Below are positions 18,634-27,862 of a DNA stretch of 64,000 bases, one piece after another. The notes under the pieces were generated by a model. It searched no databases. It worked only from the letters and a program-made list of their open reading frames with translations, and was not told where the DNA came from. Each line of letters begins with the position of its first letter. The first letter of the stretch is position 1. Both the position numbers and the translations under genes were made by a program. This stretch comes from Nocardioides baculatus (GTDB lineage: Bacteria; Actinomycetota; Actinomycetes; Propionibacteriales; Nocardioidaceae): contig NZ_JAERSG010000004.1 in assembly GCF_016735675.1 (NCBI RefSeq), positions 248,001-312,000 of the forward strand, in the 5' to 3' direction.

Positions 18634-19549
18634 CGGGCCGCTCGACGAAGGCGTACCCGGCGTTCGCGAACGGTGACCAGCCGCTCGCGAGGGTCACCGT
18701 GCCGTCGAGGTCGATGCGGGCGATGGCCTGGTGCCGGCGCTGCGTGAGGGTGACGAGCAGGTGCTCGTCGTCCTCCCACGCGGGACGACCGAACGCCTGC
18801 ACGAACGGCCGCGACCGCAGCTCGACCTCGCCCTCCGCCCCGCCGATGACGAGCCGGTGCCGGCGGAGCACCCACCAGTGACGTCCGTCGGGTGACCGGG
18901 TCCGCCCGGACGGGGTCGGGACGCGGTGCGGCGGTCGGCGCAGGTCGCTCGCAAACCCCCTGCGCCTCCACGTCGTGCCCTCGCGGCGCAGGGCGGTGAA
19001 GGTGACGACACTGTCGTCGTGACGGCTGAGCACGGGCCAGACCAGGCGCGGGAGTCGTTGCGTGGTGACCTCCGAGTGCAGCACGGTGGCGCCGGTCTCG
19101 CCCGACTCCGGCGGCACGACGCTGACCCACGCGACCTTCCCCGTCGGCGAGGAGAGGGCCGGACCGGTCGAGGTCCAGCTCGCGACGACGTCGCCGTCGT
19201 CGTCGATGCGGTGCATGCCGACCGACCCCTCGAACCACCGGTCGTCGGTGACCAGGTAGCCGTCGCGCACGGGCACCACGGAGCTGATCCCCCACGGGCC
19301 GCGGAGACCGAGCCGGACCGTCAGCTCGCTGCCGTCGGGACGGTGCAGGAGGTGGCCGCGGACGTACGCCAGCCGGGGCGGGCCCGAACGGTCGAGGTCC
19401 CCGGGATCCAGTCGTGCGGGCGGTGGCTCAGCCGCCTCCGGCTTCGCGGGCGTCGCCTCGGAGGGCGTCGGGGTCGGTGGTGGCGCGGGCGTCGTCGTAC
19501 ATCCCACGGCGAGGAGCGGGAGCAGGAGCACCAACGGCCACGTGCGCAC
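18623..19549 (-). CDS. Lipoprotein with Pro-rich linker, function unknown
   Basis: A 308-residue predicted lipoprotein. The GTG at 19549 begins a short hydrophobic signal ending in the lipobox LLAVGC with Cys17. A linker rich in Pro, Thr and Ala follows (about 20-48), then a beta-rich domain with blocks like RLAYVRGHLLHRPDGSEL and RSPDGRHWWVLRRHRLVIGG, reminiscent of propeller blades. It starts 61 nt after groEL on the same strand, so it may be read from the groESL transcript if no terminator intervenes. It overlaps the SigE partner gene tail-to-tail by 11 bp. I do not recognise a family. Confidence 0.65.
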   Translation of the reverse strand: MRTWPLVLLLPLLAVGCTTTPAPPPTPTPSEATPAKPEAAEPPPARLDPGDLDRSGPPRLAYVRGHLLHRPDGSELTVRLGLRGPWGISSVVPVRDGYLVTDDRWFEGSVGMHRIDDDGDVVASWTSTGPALSSPTGKVAWVSVVPPESGETGATVLHSEVTTQRLPRLVWPVLSRHDDSVVTFTALRREGTTWRRRGFASDLRRPPHRVPTPSGRTRSPDGRHWWVLRRHRLVIGGAEGEVELRSRPFVQAFGRPAWEDDEHLLVTLTQRRHQAIARIDLDGTVTLASGWSPFANAGYAFVERPVSG

Positions 19550-19610
19550 GTCTCTGGGACGCGCACACGTGGCCGGGTGGTTGACGCAGCCTGGCGGCTG
19601 GATCAGTGGA

Positions 19611-21248
<1,638 letters not shown>

Positions 21249-21264
21249 TCAGAGATGAAAGGGG

Positions 21265-21327
21265 TTCGCCCGGACGTCATACGGAGAGGGCACGTGCATG
21301 CCCCGTCCGTATGACGTTCCGGGCGAA
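21265..21327 (-). other. Long intercistronic stem-loop between groES and groEL
   Basis: The 20-nt arm 21265-21284 (TTCGCCCGG then ACGTCATACGG) pairs with 21307-21327 (CCGTATGACG, T, TCCGGGCGAA) with one bulged base. The loop itself can form GGGCA/TGCCC (21288-21303). The structure starts 5 nt after the groES stop and ends 31 nt before the groEL ATG, leaving the groEL ribosome-binding site free. It could be an mRNA processing or stability element or a partial terminator that sets the GroES:GroEL ratio. Confidence 0.75.
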
Positions 21328-21332
21328 GGGGA

Positions 21333-21626
21333 TCAGGAAACGACCGCGAGGATGTCGCGGGCGCTCAGGATCAGGTACTCCTGGCCGCTGTACTTGACCT
21401 CGGTGCCGCCGTACTTGCTGTAGATGACCTTGTCACCCACCGCGACGTCGAGCGGGACGCGGTTGCCCTTGTCGTCGATGCGACCGGGACCGATCGCCAC
21501 GACCTCGCCCTCCTGGGGCTTCTCCTTGGCGGTGTCCGGGATGACCAGGCCAGAGGCGGTGGTCTGCTCGGCTTCGAGCGTCTGGACGACGATGCGGTCC
21601 TCGAGGGGCTTGATGTTGACCGACAC
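21333..21626 (-). CDS. groES: Co-chaperonin GroES
   Basis: A 97-residue 10-kDa chaperonin, the lid of the GroEL cage. It contains the start [19 protein letters not shown], the mobile loop near residues 17-32 with [18 protein letters not shown], and the C-terminal [13 protein letters not shown]. Its length is normal. The GTG at 21626 has GGAGG about 10 nt upstream. The gene is first in the groES-groEL operon, which carries two CIRCE elements in its promoter region, so transcription should rise on heat shock when HrcA is inactivated. Confidence 0.97.
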   Translation of the reverse strand: MSVNIKPLEDRIVVQTLEAEQTTASGLVIPDTAKEKPQEGEVVAIGPGRIDDKGNRVPLDVAVGDKVIYSKYGGTEVKYSGQEYLILSARDILAVVS

Positions 21627-21728
21627 TTCGGATCAACCTCCACTTTCTCTGCACGAGATTGGAACAGGGACGTGAGCCCGGACCTTGGTCGGCACGCCGT
21701 CGCGGGGGTCGCACCGGGGCCTCGGGCA

Positions 21729-21755
21729 TTGGCGCTCTCGGGGCGAGAGTGCCAG
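21729..21755. promoter_or_regulatory. Second, degenerate CIRCE element
   Basis: TTGGCGCTC-N9-GAGTGCCAG matches the CIRCE consensus (TTAGCACTC-N9-GAGTGCTAA) at 7 of 9 positions in each arm and keeps the exact 9-nt spacer. It lies about 100 bp before groES, just downstream of the proposed start of transcription. Confidence 0.65.
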
Positions 21756-21763
21756 AACAGACG

Positions 21764-21790
21764 CTAGCACTCTCCCTGACCGAGTGCTAG
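21764..21790. promoter_or_regulatory. CIRCE element (HrcA operator) and groES promoter
   Basis: CTAGCACTC (21764-21772), a 9-nt spacer and GAGTGCTAG (21782-21790) form a perfect palindrome that differs from the CIRCE consensus only at the outermost bases. A candidate minus-strand promoter overlaps it: TAGCAC at 21784-21789, a 17-nt spacer, and TAGCGT at 21761-21766. The element is also only 37 bp from the divergent methyltransferase start at 21828, which may share its control. Confidence 0.9.
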
Positions 21791-21827
21791 CGCCGGGCGC
21801 TCACCGCGGAACTGACAGGATGCGCGC

Positions 21828-23003
21828 GTGGAGATCGCGACGCTGGACTGGCTGCGGACGAGCGAGGGCGAACGGCTGGTCGCCCACGCGAGCCGGGCCT
21901 GGGCCGACCACCCGGGCGACCCGGTGCGGGTCGCCAACGTCGTACGCCGTCTCGAGCCCGACGCCGAGAAGGCAGCCGCGGCGACCACGCAGGCGCAGCT
22001 GCGCGCGAAGGCGGCGGTGAAGTTCGGCAGCGCCGCTCCCCTCATGTTCTTCACCCCGGACGCGCTCGAGCAGGCCACCCGCACCCGCGTCGCCGACCAC
22101 CGCGCGGCCCGGCTCGCGGCAGCGATCCCCGGGGGCAGCGTCATCGACCTCGGCTGCGGGATCGGCGGCGACCTCCTCGCGTTCGCCCGGGCCGGACTGG
22201 TCGCCGCCGGCATCGACCAGGACCCGGTCCGGGTCGCGATGGCCGAGGCCAACCTGGCCGCCCTCGGGCTCGCGGGCGCCGTGATGGTCGGCGACGCGAC
22301 CACCATCGACACCGGCGGCTTCGACGCCGCCTTCGCCGATCCCGCCCGTCGCGGTGGACGAGGGCGCGTCTTCGACGTGGAGGGCTGGACCCCGCCGTGG
22401 TCGTGGGTCCTCGACCTGCTGGCCCGGCGGTCCCTGGTGAAGGTCGCGCCCGGCATCGGCCACGACCTGGTGCCGCCAGGTGTCGAGGCCGAGTGGGTCA
22501 GCGACGGCGGCGAGGTCAAGGAGGCGGTGCTGTGGTCGCCGAGCCTGGCGACCACCGACCGTCGCGCCACCGTGATCGGCGAGGGAGGGCTGGCCACCCT
22601 CACCGAGGACGATGATCCGGGCGCGGAGGTCCGCGAGGTCGGTGCCTACCTCTACGAGCCGGACGGCGCCGTGATCCGCGCCGGCCTGGTGACCGCGGTC
22701 GCGGCGGGCGTCGGCGGCGGCCTGGTCGACGAGCACATCGCCTACGTCACCGGCGACGACGCCTTCCGTACGCCGTTCGCGCGAGGCTACCGCGTCGTCG
22801 AGCACCTCCCCTACCGCGAGAAGCAGCTCCGCGCGGCGCTCCACGAGCGCGGCATCGGACGCCTGACGATCAAGAAGCGCGGCGTGCAGGTCGTGCCCGA
22901 CGAGCTACGCAAGCGGCTCGCCCTCAGGGGCGACGAGGAGGCGACCCTCGTCCTGACCCGCGTGGCCGGCCAGGGCACGGCCCTGCTGGTCGAGCCGTTC
23001 TGA
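21828..23003 (+). CDS. THUMP-like class I SAM-dependent methyltransferase
   Basis: A 391-residue protein with a Rossmann methyltransferase core at about 95-240: SAM motif I is VIDLGCGIGGDLLAFA, motif II AAGIDQDPVRVAMA, and motif IV-like DAAFADPARRGGRGRVFD. The C-terminal 100 residues (LPYREKQLRAALHERGIGRLTIKKRG) match the THUMP-like domain annotated in this actinobacterial family. An RNA or nucleic-acid substrate is suggested by the domain, but none is proven. The GTG start has AGGA 7 nt upstream. It is divergent from groES and shares its 200-bp regulatory gap. Confidence 0.82.
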   Translation: MEIATLDWLRTSEGERLVAHASRAWADHPGDPVRVANVVRRLEPDAEKAAAATTQAQLRAKAAVKFGSAAPLMFFTPDALEQATRTRVADHRAARLAAAIPGGSVIDLGCGIGGDLLAFARAGLVAAGIDQDPVRVAMAEANLAALGLAGAVMVGDATTIDTGGFDAAFADPARRGGRGRVFDVEGWTPPWSWVLDLLARRSLVKVAPGIGHDLVPPGVEAEWVSDGGEVKEAVLWSPSLATTDRRATVIGEGGLATLTEDDDPGAEVREVGAYLYEPDGAVIRAGLVTAVAAGVGGGLVDEHIAYVTGDDAFRTPFARGYRVVEHLPYREKQLRAALHERGIGRLTIKKRGVQVVPDELRKRLALRGDEEATLVLTRVAGQGTALLVEPF

Positions 23004-23030
23004 CCTCACAGCGGCGCTCCACGGCCCACA

Positions 23031-23345
23031 ATGTCCGCCATGGGACCAGTCCAGCTCCTCCTCCTGGCGATCGTCGCGGCAGGCCTGCTGCTGGCGACGA
23101 ACCGCTGGGCCAAGCAGCAGCGCAGCGAGCTCGAGAAGCTCGAGCCGCCTCCGTCCCTCGACTCCGTACCGACCTGGGAGGACGAGGTGCTCGCGGCGCA
23201 GATGGCCGCCGACCGGGCCGAGGCCGAGGCTGCCTCCACACCTGACTCCGCACTTGACTCCGCGCGCGCCGCCGAGCCGCCCTCCGAGCAGCCACCCGAG
23301 TCACCTGAGCAACCCCCGGGTGCCGCGGAGCGACCTCCCTACTGA
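23031..23345 (+). CDS. Small single-pass membrane protein, function unknown
   Basis: A 104-residue protein with an N-terminal hydrophobic helix (about 6-23, VQLLLLAIVAAGLLLA), a charged middle segment and a disordered C-terminus rich in Pro, Glu, Ser and Ala. ATG 23031 and ATG 23040 are both possible; neither has a clear Shine-Dalgarno site. It follows the methyltransferase by 27 nt and is probably co-transcribed. The last 7 bases overlap the convergent GH3 lipoprotein gene. No family recognised. Confidence 0.55.
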   Translation: MSAMGPVQLLLLAIVAAGLLLATNRWAKQQRSELEKLEPPPSLDSVPTWEDEVLAAQMAADRAEAEAASTPDSALDSARAAEPPSEQPPESPEQPPGAAERPPY

Positions 23346-25135
23346 GCCGCGCAGCCGGCGCGCCCGACGCCGGCCACCTTCACCGGGAGCCGTCCCGGAG
23401 CGGTGGAGCTGCCGAGCAGCACCTCGACGAGCACGTCCATCGCCGCGGGCGTGTCGCCGTACGTCGCGATGCGGACGGGTGCGCCGACCTGGCCCAGCAC
23501 CCACGGCGAGTCCGTGGCGACCGCGACCGCGCCGTCGACGGGTGCGTCGTGGAAGCCGGTGAACCCGACGCCGGTCCCGGCTGCAAGGCGCGCGTCCTCG
23601 CGGGCGGTCCAGACAGCGAGCCGGCGTTCGCGGCGGCGCTCGGCCTTCTCCCACGCCCGCAGGCGCTTCCTGAAGTGGCGCTTGCCCTCCTTCGTGCGGC
23701 GCTCGGGTCTCGGCTTCGCGTCGGCCAGCCTGCTCGGCGGCGAGCGTCGCAGCAGGACCGGAAGGCCGGCGCGGTCGGCAGCGGCGGCGAAGGTGCTCAC
23801 TGCGCCCGCGTCGCCGTAGGCATGGACGGCGTCCCCGACGAGGCGGCCTGAGCACGCTCCGTCCGTGACGGTGATCGCCGCGGCGGACAGGCTGCGGGAC
23901 GCGCCTGCGGCGGAGCCGACGGGCTTGCCGCGGCCACCGGTCGCGGCCAGGTGGGTGAGCAGGGCGATCTGGCGGGCTGCCGACGCTTCGAGACGTCGCC
24001 GCGTGAGGGTCCCGGACCGGACCGCCTTCACGAGCGCGGCGCGAGCCAGCGCCGGCGACTGCGGCATCAGGAGCACGTCGGCACCGGCACGGATCGCCTG
24101 GACGGCCACCCGTCCCGGTGGGCGGCCGCGGGTGACGCCCGCCATCCGCAACGAGTCGGTCACGACCAGCCCGTCGAACCCCAGCTCGTCGCGGAGGAGC
24201 CCCGTGGTGACCTTGCGCGACAGCGAGGACGGCACGCGCGGGTCGACCGCCCGGACGTCGATGTGGCCCACCATCACCGACGGCAGGCCGGCCGCGACCG
24301 CCTCGCGGAAGGGGACGAGGTCGGCGGCCTCGAGGTCCGCGAGCGACTTCGTCTGCACGGGAAGCGTGAGGTGGCTGTCGGCCGGGACCGAGCCGTGGCC
24401 GGGGAAGTGCTTGATGACCGGGAGGACGCCCGCGCCGGCGAACCCGCCGGCCGCGGCGACGACGTGCTCGGCCACGGTCGCGGGCCTCGACGACGCCGCC
24501 CGGGATCCGATCGTCGGGTCGCCCGGTCCGGAGGTGACGTCAGCATCGGGAGCGAAGTCGACGGTGAAGCCGAGTCCGCGCAGCTCGGCTCCGCTGGCGG
24601 CGTACGCCTGCTCGGTCAGCGCCGGGTCGCCGGCGGCGCCGACGCTCATGAACGTCGGGAAGCGGCTCGCCGCTCCTCGCAGCCGCTCCACCACGCCGCC
24701 CTCCTGGTCGACGCCCAGGAACAGCGGCCACTTCCGGCGTACCTGCCGGGTCAGCGCGGCGTTGACGCCCCGGATCTGGTCGGCCGACGCGACGTTGGAG
24801 CTGAAGGCGATCACGCCGCCGAGGTGGAGGTCGCGCACCATCGCGACCGGCGCGCGCGTGCCGCTCCAGTCGGCGACGATCACCTGCCCGGCCAGGTCGG
24901 GCAGCCGCATCCGGCCGACGATCTTCGCCGCCCTGTCGAGCTCCGCACGGTCCGGACCCCAGCCCTCGACCAGGCCCAGCGCCTCCGACGGCGTCGGCGG
25001 GACGGTCGGCGTGCTGCTGGCCGCGGTGCTGCGCGCGTCCTTCTCCTTCTCCGCCGGCGTGTCCTCGCCAGTGCACGCCGCAGCCGTCGCGACCAGCGCG
25101 AGGGACGCGACCAACGTGGTCAGGCGGGCAGGCAT
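23339..25135 (-). CDS. Glycoside hydrolase family 3 lipoprotein (NagZ-like beta-N-acetylhexosaminidase)
   Basis: A 598-residue lipoprotein. The signal ends in the lipobox with Cys21 (ALVATAAAC), followed by a Ser/Thr/Pro linker. The GH3 domain covers about 65-400: FLGVDQEGG, then the NagZ signature KHFPGHG with DSH a few residues later near 242-255 (His as acid/base), and the nucleophile Asp near 325 in LVVTDSLRMAGV. The C-terminal part carries a very basic helical insert near 480-530 (RRTKEGKRHFRKRLR type), which is unusual for the family. It probably removes N-acetylglucosamine from cell-wall fragments outside the membrane. Confidence 0.88.
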   Translation of the reverse strand: MPARLTTLVASLALVATAAACTGEDTPAEKEKDARSTAASSTPTVPPTPSEALGLVEGWGPDRAELDRAAKIVGRMRLPDLAGQVIVADWSGTRAPVAMVRDLHLGGVIAFSSNVASADQIRGVNAALTRQVRRKWPLFLGVDQEGGVVERLRGAASRFPTFMSVGAAGDPALTEQAYAASGAELRGLGFTVDFAPDADVTSGPGDPTIGSRAASSRPATVAEHVVAAAGGFAGAGVLPVIKHFPGHGSVPADSHLTLPVQTKSLADLEAADLVPFREAVAAGLPSVMVGHIDVRAVDPRVPSSLSRKVTTGLLRDELGFDGLVVTDSLRMAGVTRGRPPGRVAVQAIRAGADVLLMPQSPALARAALVKAVRSGTLTRRRLEASAARQIALLTHLAATGGRGKPVGSAAGASRSLSAAAITVTDGACSGRLVGDAVHAYGDAGAVSTFAAAADRAGLPVLLRRSPPSRLADAKPRPERRTKEGKRHFRKRLRAWEKAERRRERRLAVWTAREDARLAAGTGVGFTGFHDAPVDGAVAVATDSPWVLGQVGAPVRIATYGDTPAAMDVLVEVLLGSSTAPGRLPVKVAGVGRAGCAAQ

Positions 25136-25196
25136 CCCGTCATGGTGGCACGGCCGTCGGACACGTCCCAGCCGGCGCCGCACCCGGTGGCAGGCG

Positions 25197-25655
25197 TCAC
25201 CTGCCGTGGCGCTCGGGGCGTTCCCAGGGCCAGTCCGAGGCCAGCCACGCGGCGACCGCGTCCGCCAGCGGGACGTCGAGCTCGGCCCGGTCCGCGCGCA
25301 CCCACGACTGCACCTCGACGTCGTGGCCGTCGGCCTTGGTCGGGTAGAGGTAGACGCAGCCGATGACCTCGCCCGATCCCGGCTCGAGCACCGTGAACGT
25401 GAATCCCTTGCGCGCCACGAAGTCGGCCGCGTGCCGCGTGAGGTCGCCGAGGTTGGCCTCCGACGACATCCCGCCCACCGGCGGCCAGCTGCCGTCGGGA
25501 TAGCCGGGTGTCGACCGGATGTGCTCGATGCTCGAGCTCCACGCCGCGAGGTCGGAGTCGTTGTGCTCCGGCCCGAGCGGCTCGAGGACGAACTGCTCGG
25601 CCTCCAGCCGTGTCGGCGGCTCGAAGTCCTCGGGCACGAACGGATCGCTGCTCAT
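25197..25655 (-). CDS. GNAT-like acetyltransferase-fold protein
   Basis: A 152-residue cytoplasmic protein. The central strands FTFTVLEPGSGEVIGCVYLYP and the following VQSWVRADRAELDVPLADAV look like the beta4-beta5 part of a GNAT fold. The classical acetyl-CoA pyrophosphate loop (Q/RxxGxG/A) is not visible, so it may not bind CoA. Substrate unknown. It is alone on its strand, 61 nt upstream of the GH3 lipoprotein gene and divergent from the TOPRIM gene. Confidence 0.6.
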   Translation of the reverse strand: MSSDPFVPEDFEPPTRLEAEQFVLEPLGPEHNDSDLAAWSSSIEHIRSTPGYPDGSWPPVGGMSSEANLGDLTRHAADFVARKGFTFTVLEPGSGEVIGCVYLYPTKADGHDVEVQSWVRADRAELDVPLADAVAAWLASDWPWERPERHGR

Positions 25656-25738
25656 GCCCGCGACGCTAGCGGCTCACCGCAGTCGGGCAACCGGAATATC
25701 GCTCGGCACCGCGGCCCGCTCCGGGGTTCACTGGGCAC

Positions 25739-26299
25739 GTGCGCACCACCGTGCTCGTCGAGGGACGCAGCGACGCCGTGGCGCTGCACGCCCTCGCCAC
25801 GTCGTGGGGCCGCCCGCTCGCGACGTACGACGTCGACGTGCTGCCGATGGGCGGCATCACCCACATCCGCACCGTCGCCACCCGCCTGCACGGGGCCGGC
25901 CATCGCCTCGCCGGGCTGTACGACGACCCCGAGGTGCGGTTCGTCCGACGCGGCCTCGCAGCGGCGGGCGTGATCGCCACCGAGGACGCCGACCTGGAGG
26001 CGTACGGCTTCTTCTGCTGCACCCGCGACCTCGAGGACGAGCTCCGACGCGCGCTCGGCGTCACCCAGGTCGAGCGGGTCATCGCCGCCGCCGGCGAGAC
26101 ACGGTCGCTCGAGCTCCTCGCCCAGATGCCCGCCCAGGCCGGGTGGACCCGCGAGGAGCTGCTGGCGCGCTTCATGACCTCGCAGAGCGGCCGGAAGGAG
26201 CGCTACGCCCGCCTCCTCGTCGAGGCACTGCCCCGCGGGTCCGAGCCCCCGCCCCTGCGCTCGCTCCTCAGCCACCTCGGCGTCGAGCCGCCGACCTGA
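25739..26299 (+). CDS. Stand-alone TOPRIM (OLD-like) domain protein
   Basis: A 186-residue protein. The first third has the TOPRIM features of OLD-family nucleases: LVEGRSDAVALHAL with the conserved Glu, then LPMGGITHIRTVA, and an Asp pair in AGLYDDPEVRF. The middle holds TEDADLEAYGFFCCTRDLEDELRRALG, seen in actinobacterial TOPRIM-only proteins, and the C-terminus is helical (RFMTSQSGRKERYARLLVEALP). No ATPase domain precedes it, unlike true OLD proteins. It may process nucleic acid ends or be a toxin or defence component; no function is shown. GTG is the first codon. It is followed by an unusual repeat/hairpin region and an HTH gene. Confidence 0.7.
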   Translation: MRTTVLVEGRSDAVALHALATSWGRPLATYDVDVLPMGGITHIRTVATRLHGAGHRLAGLYDDPEVRFVRRGLAAAGVIATEDADLEAYGFFCCTRDLEDELRRALGVTQVERVIAAAGETRSLELLAQMPAQAGWTREELLARFMTSQSGRKERYARLLVEALPRGSEPPPLRSLLSHLGVEPPT

Positions 26300-26360
26300 C
26301 CACCCGCCACGCCTCCCGTCCACCACCCCCGCTCCCCCGTCCTCCCATCCCCTCCCTCCC
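26300..26360. other. Polypyrimidine tract after the TOPRIM gene
   Basis: This 61-nt stretch is almost only C and T on the plus strand, with a few isolated purines. It begins directly after the TOPRIM stop codon and runs into the first copy of the hairpin repeat. It fills the first part of the 321-nt gap before the HTH gene. No coding potential is seen. Confidence 0.6.
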
Positions 26361-26454
26361 GCGGTCACTGGCCCTTGAGTCTCTGAGCGACTCAGGTGCA
26401 AGCGCGGGCACGACCACCGCGGTCACTGGCCCTTGAGTCTCTGGGCGACTCAGG
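26360..26454. repeat. Two copies of a 37-bp direct repeat
   Basis: The unit CGCGGTCACTGGCCC...GACTCAGG occurs at 26360-26396 and 26418-26454 (offset 58 bp), with one difference (A or G at the 27th base). Each copy contains an internal GAGTC/GACTC inverted repeat. Only the second copy is followed by the sequence completing a long hairpin. The remaining gap to the HTH gene (26463-26568) shows nothing recognisable. Confidence 0.85.
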
Positions 26455-26462
26455 GGCCAGTG
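26424..26462 (+). terminator. 16-bp stem-loop, terminator-like
   Basis: CACTGGCCCTTGAGTC (26424-26439) pairs with GACTCAGGGGCCAGTG (26447-26462) over 16 positions with one G-T pair and a 7-nt loop. It lies about 125 nt after the TOPRIM stop and is the strongest hairpin in this gap. It probably ends transcription, perhaps in both directions, isolating the HTH gene. Confidence 0.6.
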
Positions 26463-26568
26463 CGGAGCGGAGGGACCGCGGAGGGGCAGGGACGGCGGGC
26501 CCGTACGGCATCCGCAGCCTGTGGAGGAACGACGGCTGTGGAGGACCTCGGCGCTGCTGTCGGTGGGG

Positions 26569-26595
26569 GTGGGTGGACTCACGGACGACACCCAC
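26569..26595 (+). promoter_or_regulatory. Inverted repeat upstream of the HTH gene
   Basis: GTGGGTG (26569-26575) and CACCCAC (26589-26595) form a 7-bp perfect inverted repeat with a 13-nt centre, 25 nt before the HTH gene ATG. It is a candidate operator for autoregulation or a leader hairpin. Confidence 0.3.
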
Positions 26596-26620
26596 GACGA
26601 CCGAGGAACGGGGCAGGCAG

Positions 26621-27232
26621 ATGGCGGTAGAGGTGCGGACGAACGAGGAGTGGACGCCCGCGTGCAGGTGGACCAGGGAGGAGGTGGAGGCCTACCTGCT
26701 GGGTCCGTTCGACGGCGGCACACCCGGGCTCGTGCGCCGCGTCCGGCGGATCCTCGACGTGTCCCAGCGCGGGCTCGCCGCGCTGATCGGGGTCTCGCAG
26801 TCCGTCGTCGCGCGGTGGGAGACCGGACGCACGAGCCCGCGGGTCAGCGTGATGCAGCAGCTCATGCGGCTCGCCGGGCTCGGCAGCACGGTGCACGACA
26901 CCGAGACCGGCGCCGAGGTCGAGCCGATGCGTGACGACGGCGCACGTGATCGCGGTGGCCGGCGCTACCCGGCGCACGTCGACCTGACGGTGACGGGGTG
27001 GCACGTCCCACGCGGCCTGGACTGCACCGTCGACGCCGGCAGGTGGCGCCGCCGGTCGCGCGAGCGGCTCGAGCCGGCCGTCCGCTACGACACGTCGGTC
27101 TACCGGCGCCGGCGCTGGCGGCTGGTCTTCGGCACGCCGATCGACCACCCCGCGCACCACCAGCACGTGGCCGAGGCGCAGCACCTCGACGAGGAGTGGG
27201 ACGAGCGGTTCGGCCGGCGGCGCGCGGCGTGA
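26621..27232 (+). CDS. XRE-like helix-turn-helix DNA-binding protein
   Basis: A 203-residue protein with an XRE-type helix-turn-helix at about 45-85: RRILDVSQRGLAALIGVSQSVVARWETG is the classic Q-x-x-L-A...V-x-x-W-E-x-G pattern. The C-terminal 100 residues are rich in Arg and His (VYRRRRWRLVFGTPIDHPAHHQH) and contain no familiar domain. AGG lies just before the ATG. It probably regulates transcription; target unknown. It follows the TOPRIM gene after the repeat region and converges on the MBL gene with a 3-nt gap. Confidence 0.75.
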   Translation: MAVEVRTNEEWTPACRWTREEVEAYLLGPFDGGTPGLVRRVRRILDVSQRGLAALIGVSQSVVARWETGRTSPRVSVMQQLMRLAGLGSTVHDTETGAEVEPMRDDGARDRGGRRYPAHVDLTVTGWHVPRGLDCTVDAGRWRRRSRERLEPAVRYDTSVYRRRRWRLVFGTPIDHPAHHQHVAEAQHLDEEWDERFGRRRAA

Positions 27233-27235
27233 GTC

Positions 27236-27862
27236 TCAGCCGTCGAGGTTCGCCCGCTCGGCGCCGATCGTCGTGTCGGGGCCGTGCCCGGTGTGCACCA
27301 CCGTGTCGTCCGGCAGGTCGAAGAGGCGCGACCGGATCGACTCCTCGATCACCGAGGCGTCCGAGTACGACCGGCCGGTGGCGCCTGGACCGCCCTCGAA
27401 GAGCGTGTCGCCGGTGAAGACGCAGCCGAGGTCGTGGACGTAGAGGCACACCGCACCCGGCGCGTGCCCGGGCGTGTGGATCACCGTCACCGCTGCGCCG
27501 CCGATGGTCAGCGTCATCCCGTCGGACAGGTCGACGTCCCACAGCTCGGCGCCCTCCTCGTCACCACCGTGGGTCAGCTCCCACAGCGGCCGGTCGTCGG
27601 GGTGCAGCAGGATCGGCGCACCGGTCGCGACGCGCAGCGCCGGCGCGACGCGTACGTGGTCGTCGTGCGCGTGCGTGCAGACGATGGCCTTCACCGCCCG
27701 ACCGCCGACGAGGCGGAGGATCGCGTCGACGTCGTGCGGGGCGTCGACGACCAGGCACTGCTCGTCGTCGCCGATCACCCAGACGTTGTTGTCGACGTCG
27801 TGGGTCTCGCCGTCGAGGCTGAAGGTGCCGGAGACGACGGCGTGGTCGACCCGGGCGCTCAC
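27236..27862 (-). CDS. MBL-fold metallo-hydrolase (mycothiol pathway partner)
   Basis: A 208-residue glyoxalase II-like metallo-beta-lactamase protein. The metal motif is THAHDDHV, with further ligands in [18 protein letters not shown] and the C-terminal HTGHGPDT. It starts with GTG overlapping the stop of the upstream dehydrogenase gene (GTGA). The same pair occurs in M. tuberculosis (Rv2259-Rv2260, from memory). By context it may hydrolyse a mycothiol thioester, such as S-formylmycothiol formed by the dehydrogenase, but that is an inference. Confidence 0.85.
   Translation of the reverse strand: MSARVDHAVVSGTFSLDGETHDVDNNVWVIGDDEQCLVVDAPHDVDAILRLVGGRAVKAIVCTHAHDDHVRVAPALRVATGAPILLHPDDRPLWELTHGGDEEGAELWDVDLSDGMTLTIGGAAVTVIHTPGHAPGAVCLYVHDLGCVFTGDTLFEGGPGATGRSYSDASVIEESIRSRLFDLPDDTVVHTGHGPDTTIGAERANLDG

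Noticed and set aside
21371..21643. An alternative groES frame starting at ATG 21643
   Set aside because: That frame gives a Ser/Arg-rich nonsense product; GroES motifs are only in the frame from GTG 21626.
26360..26454. A CRISPR array or insertion-sequence remnant
   Set aside because: There are only two repeat copies with one 21-bp spacer and no cas or transposase genes; the hairpin features fit a duplicated terminator better.
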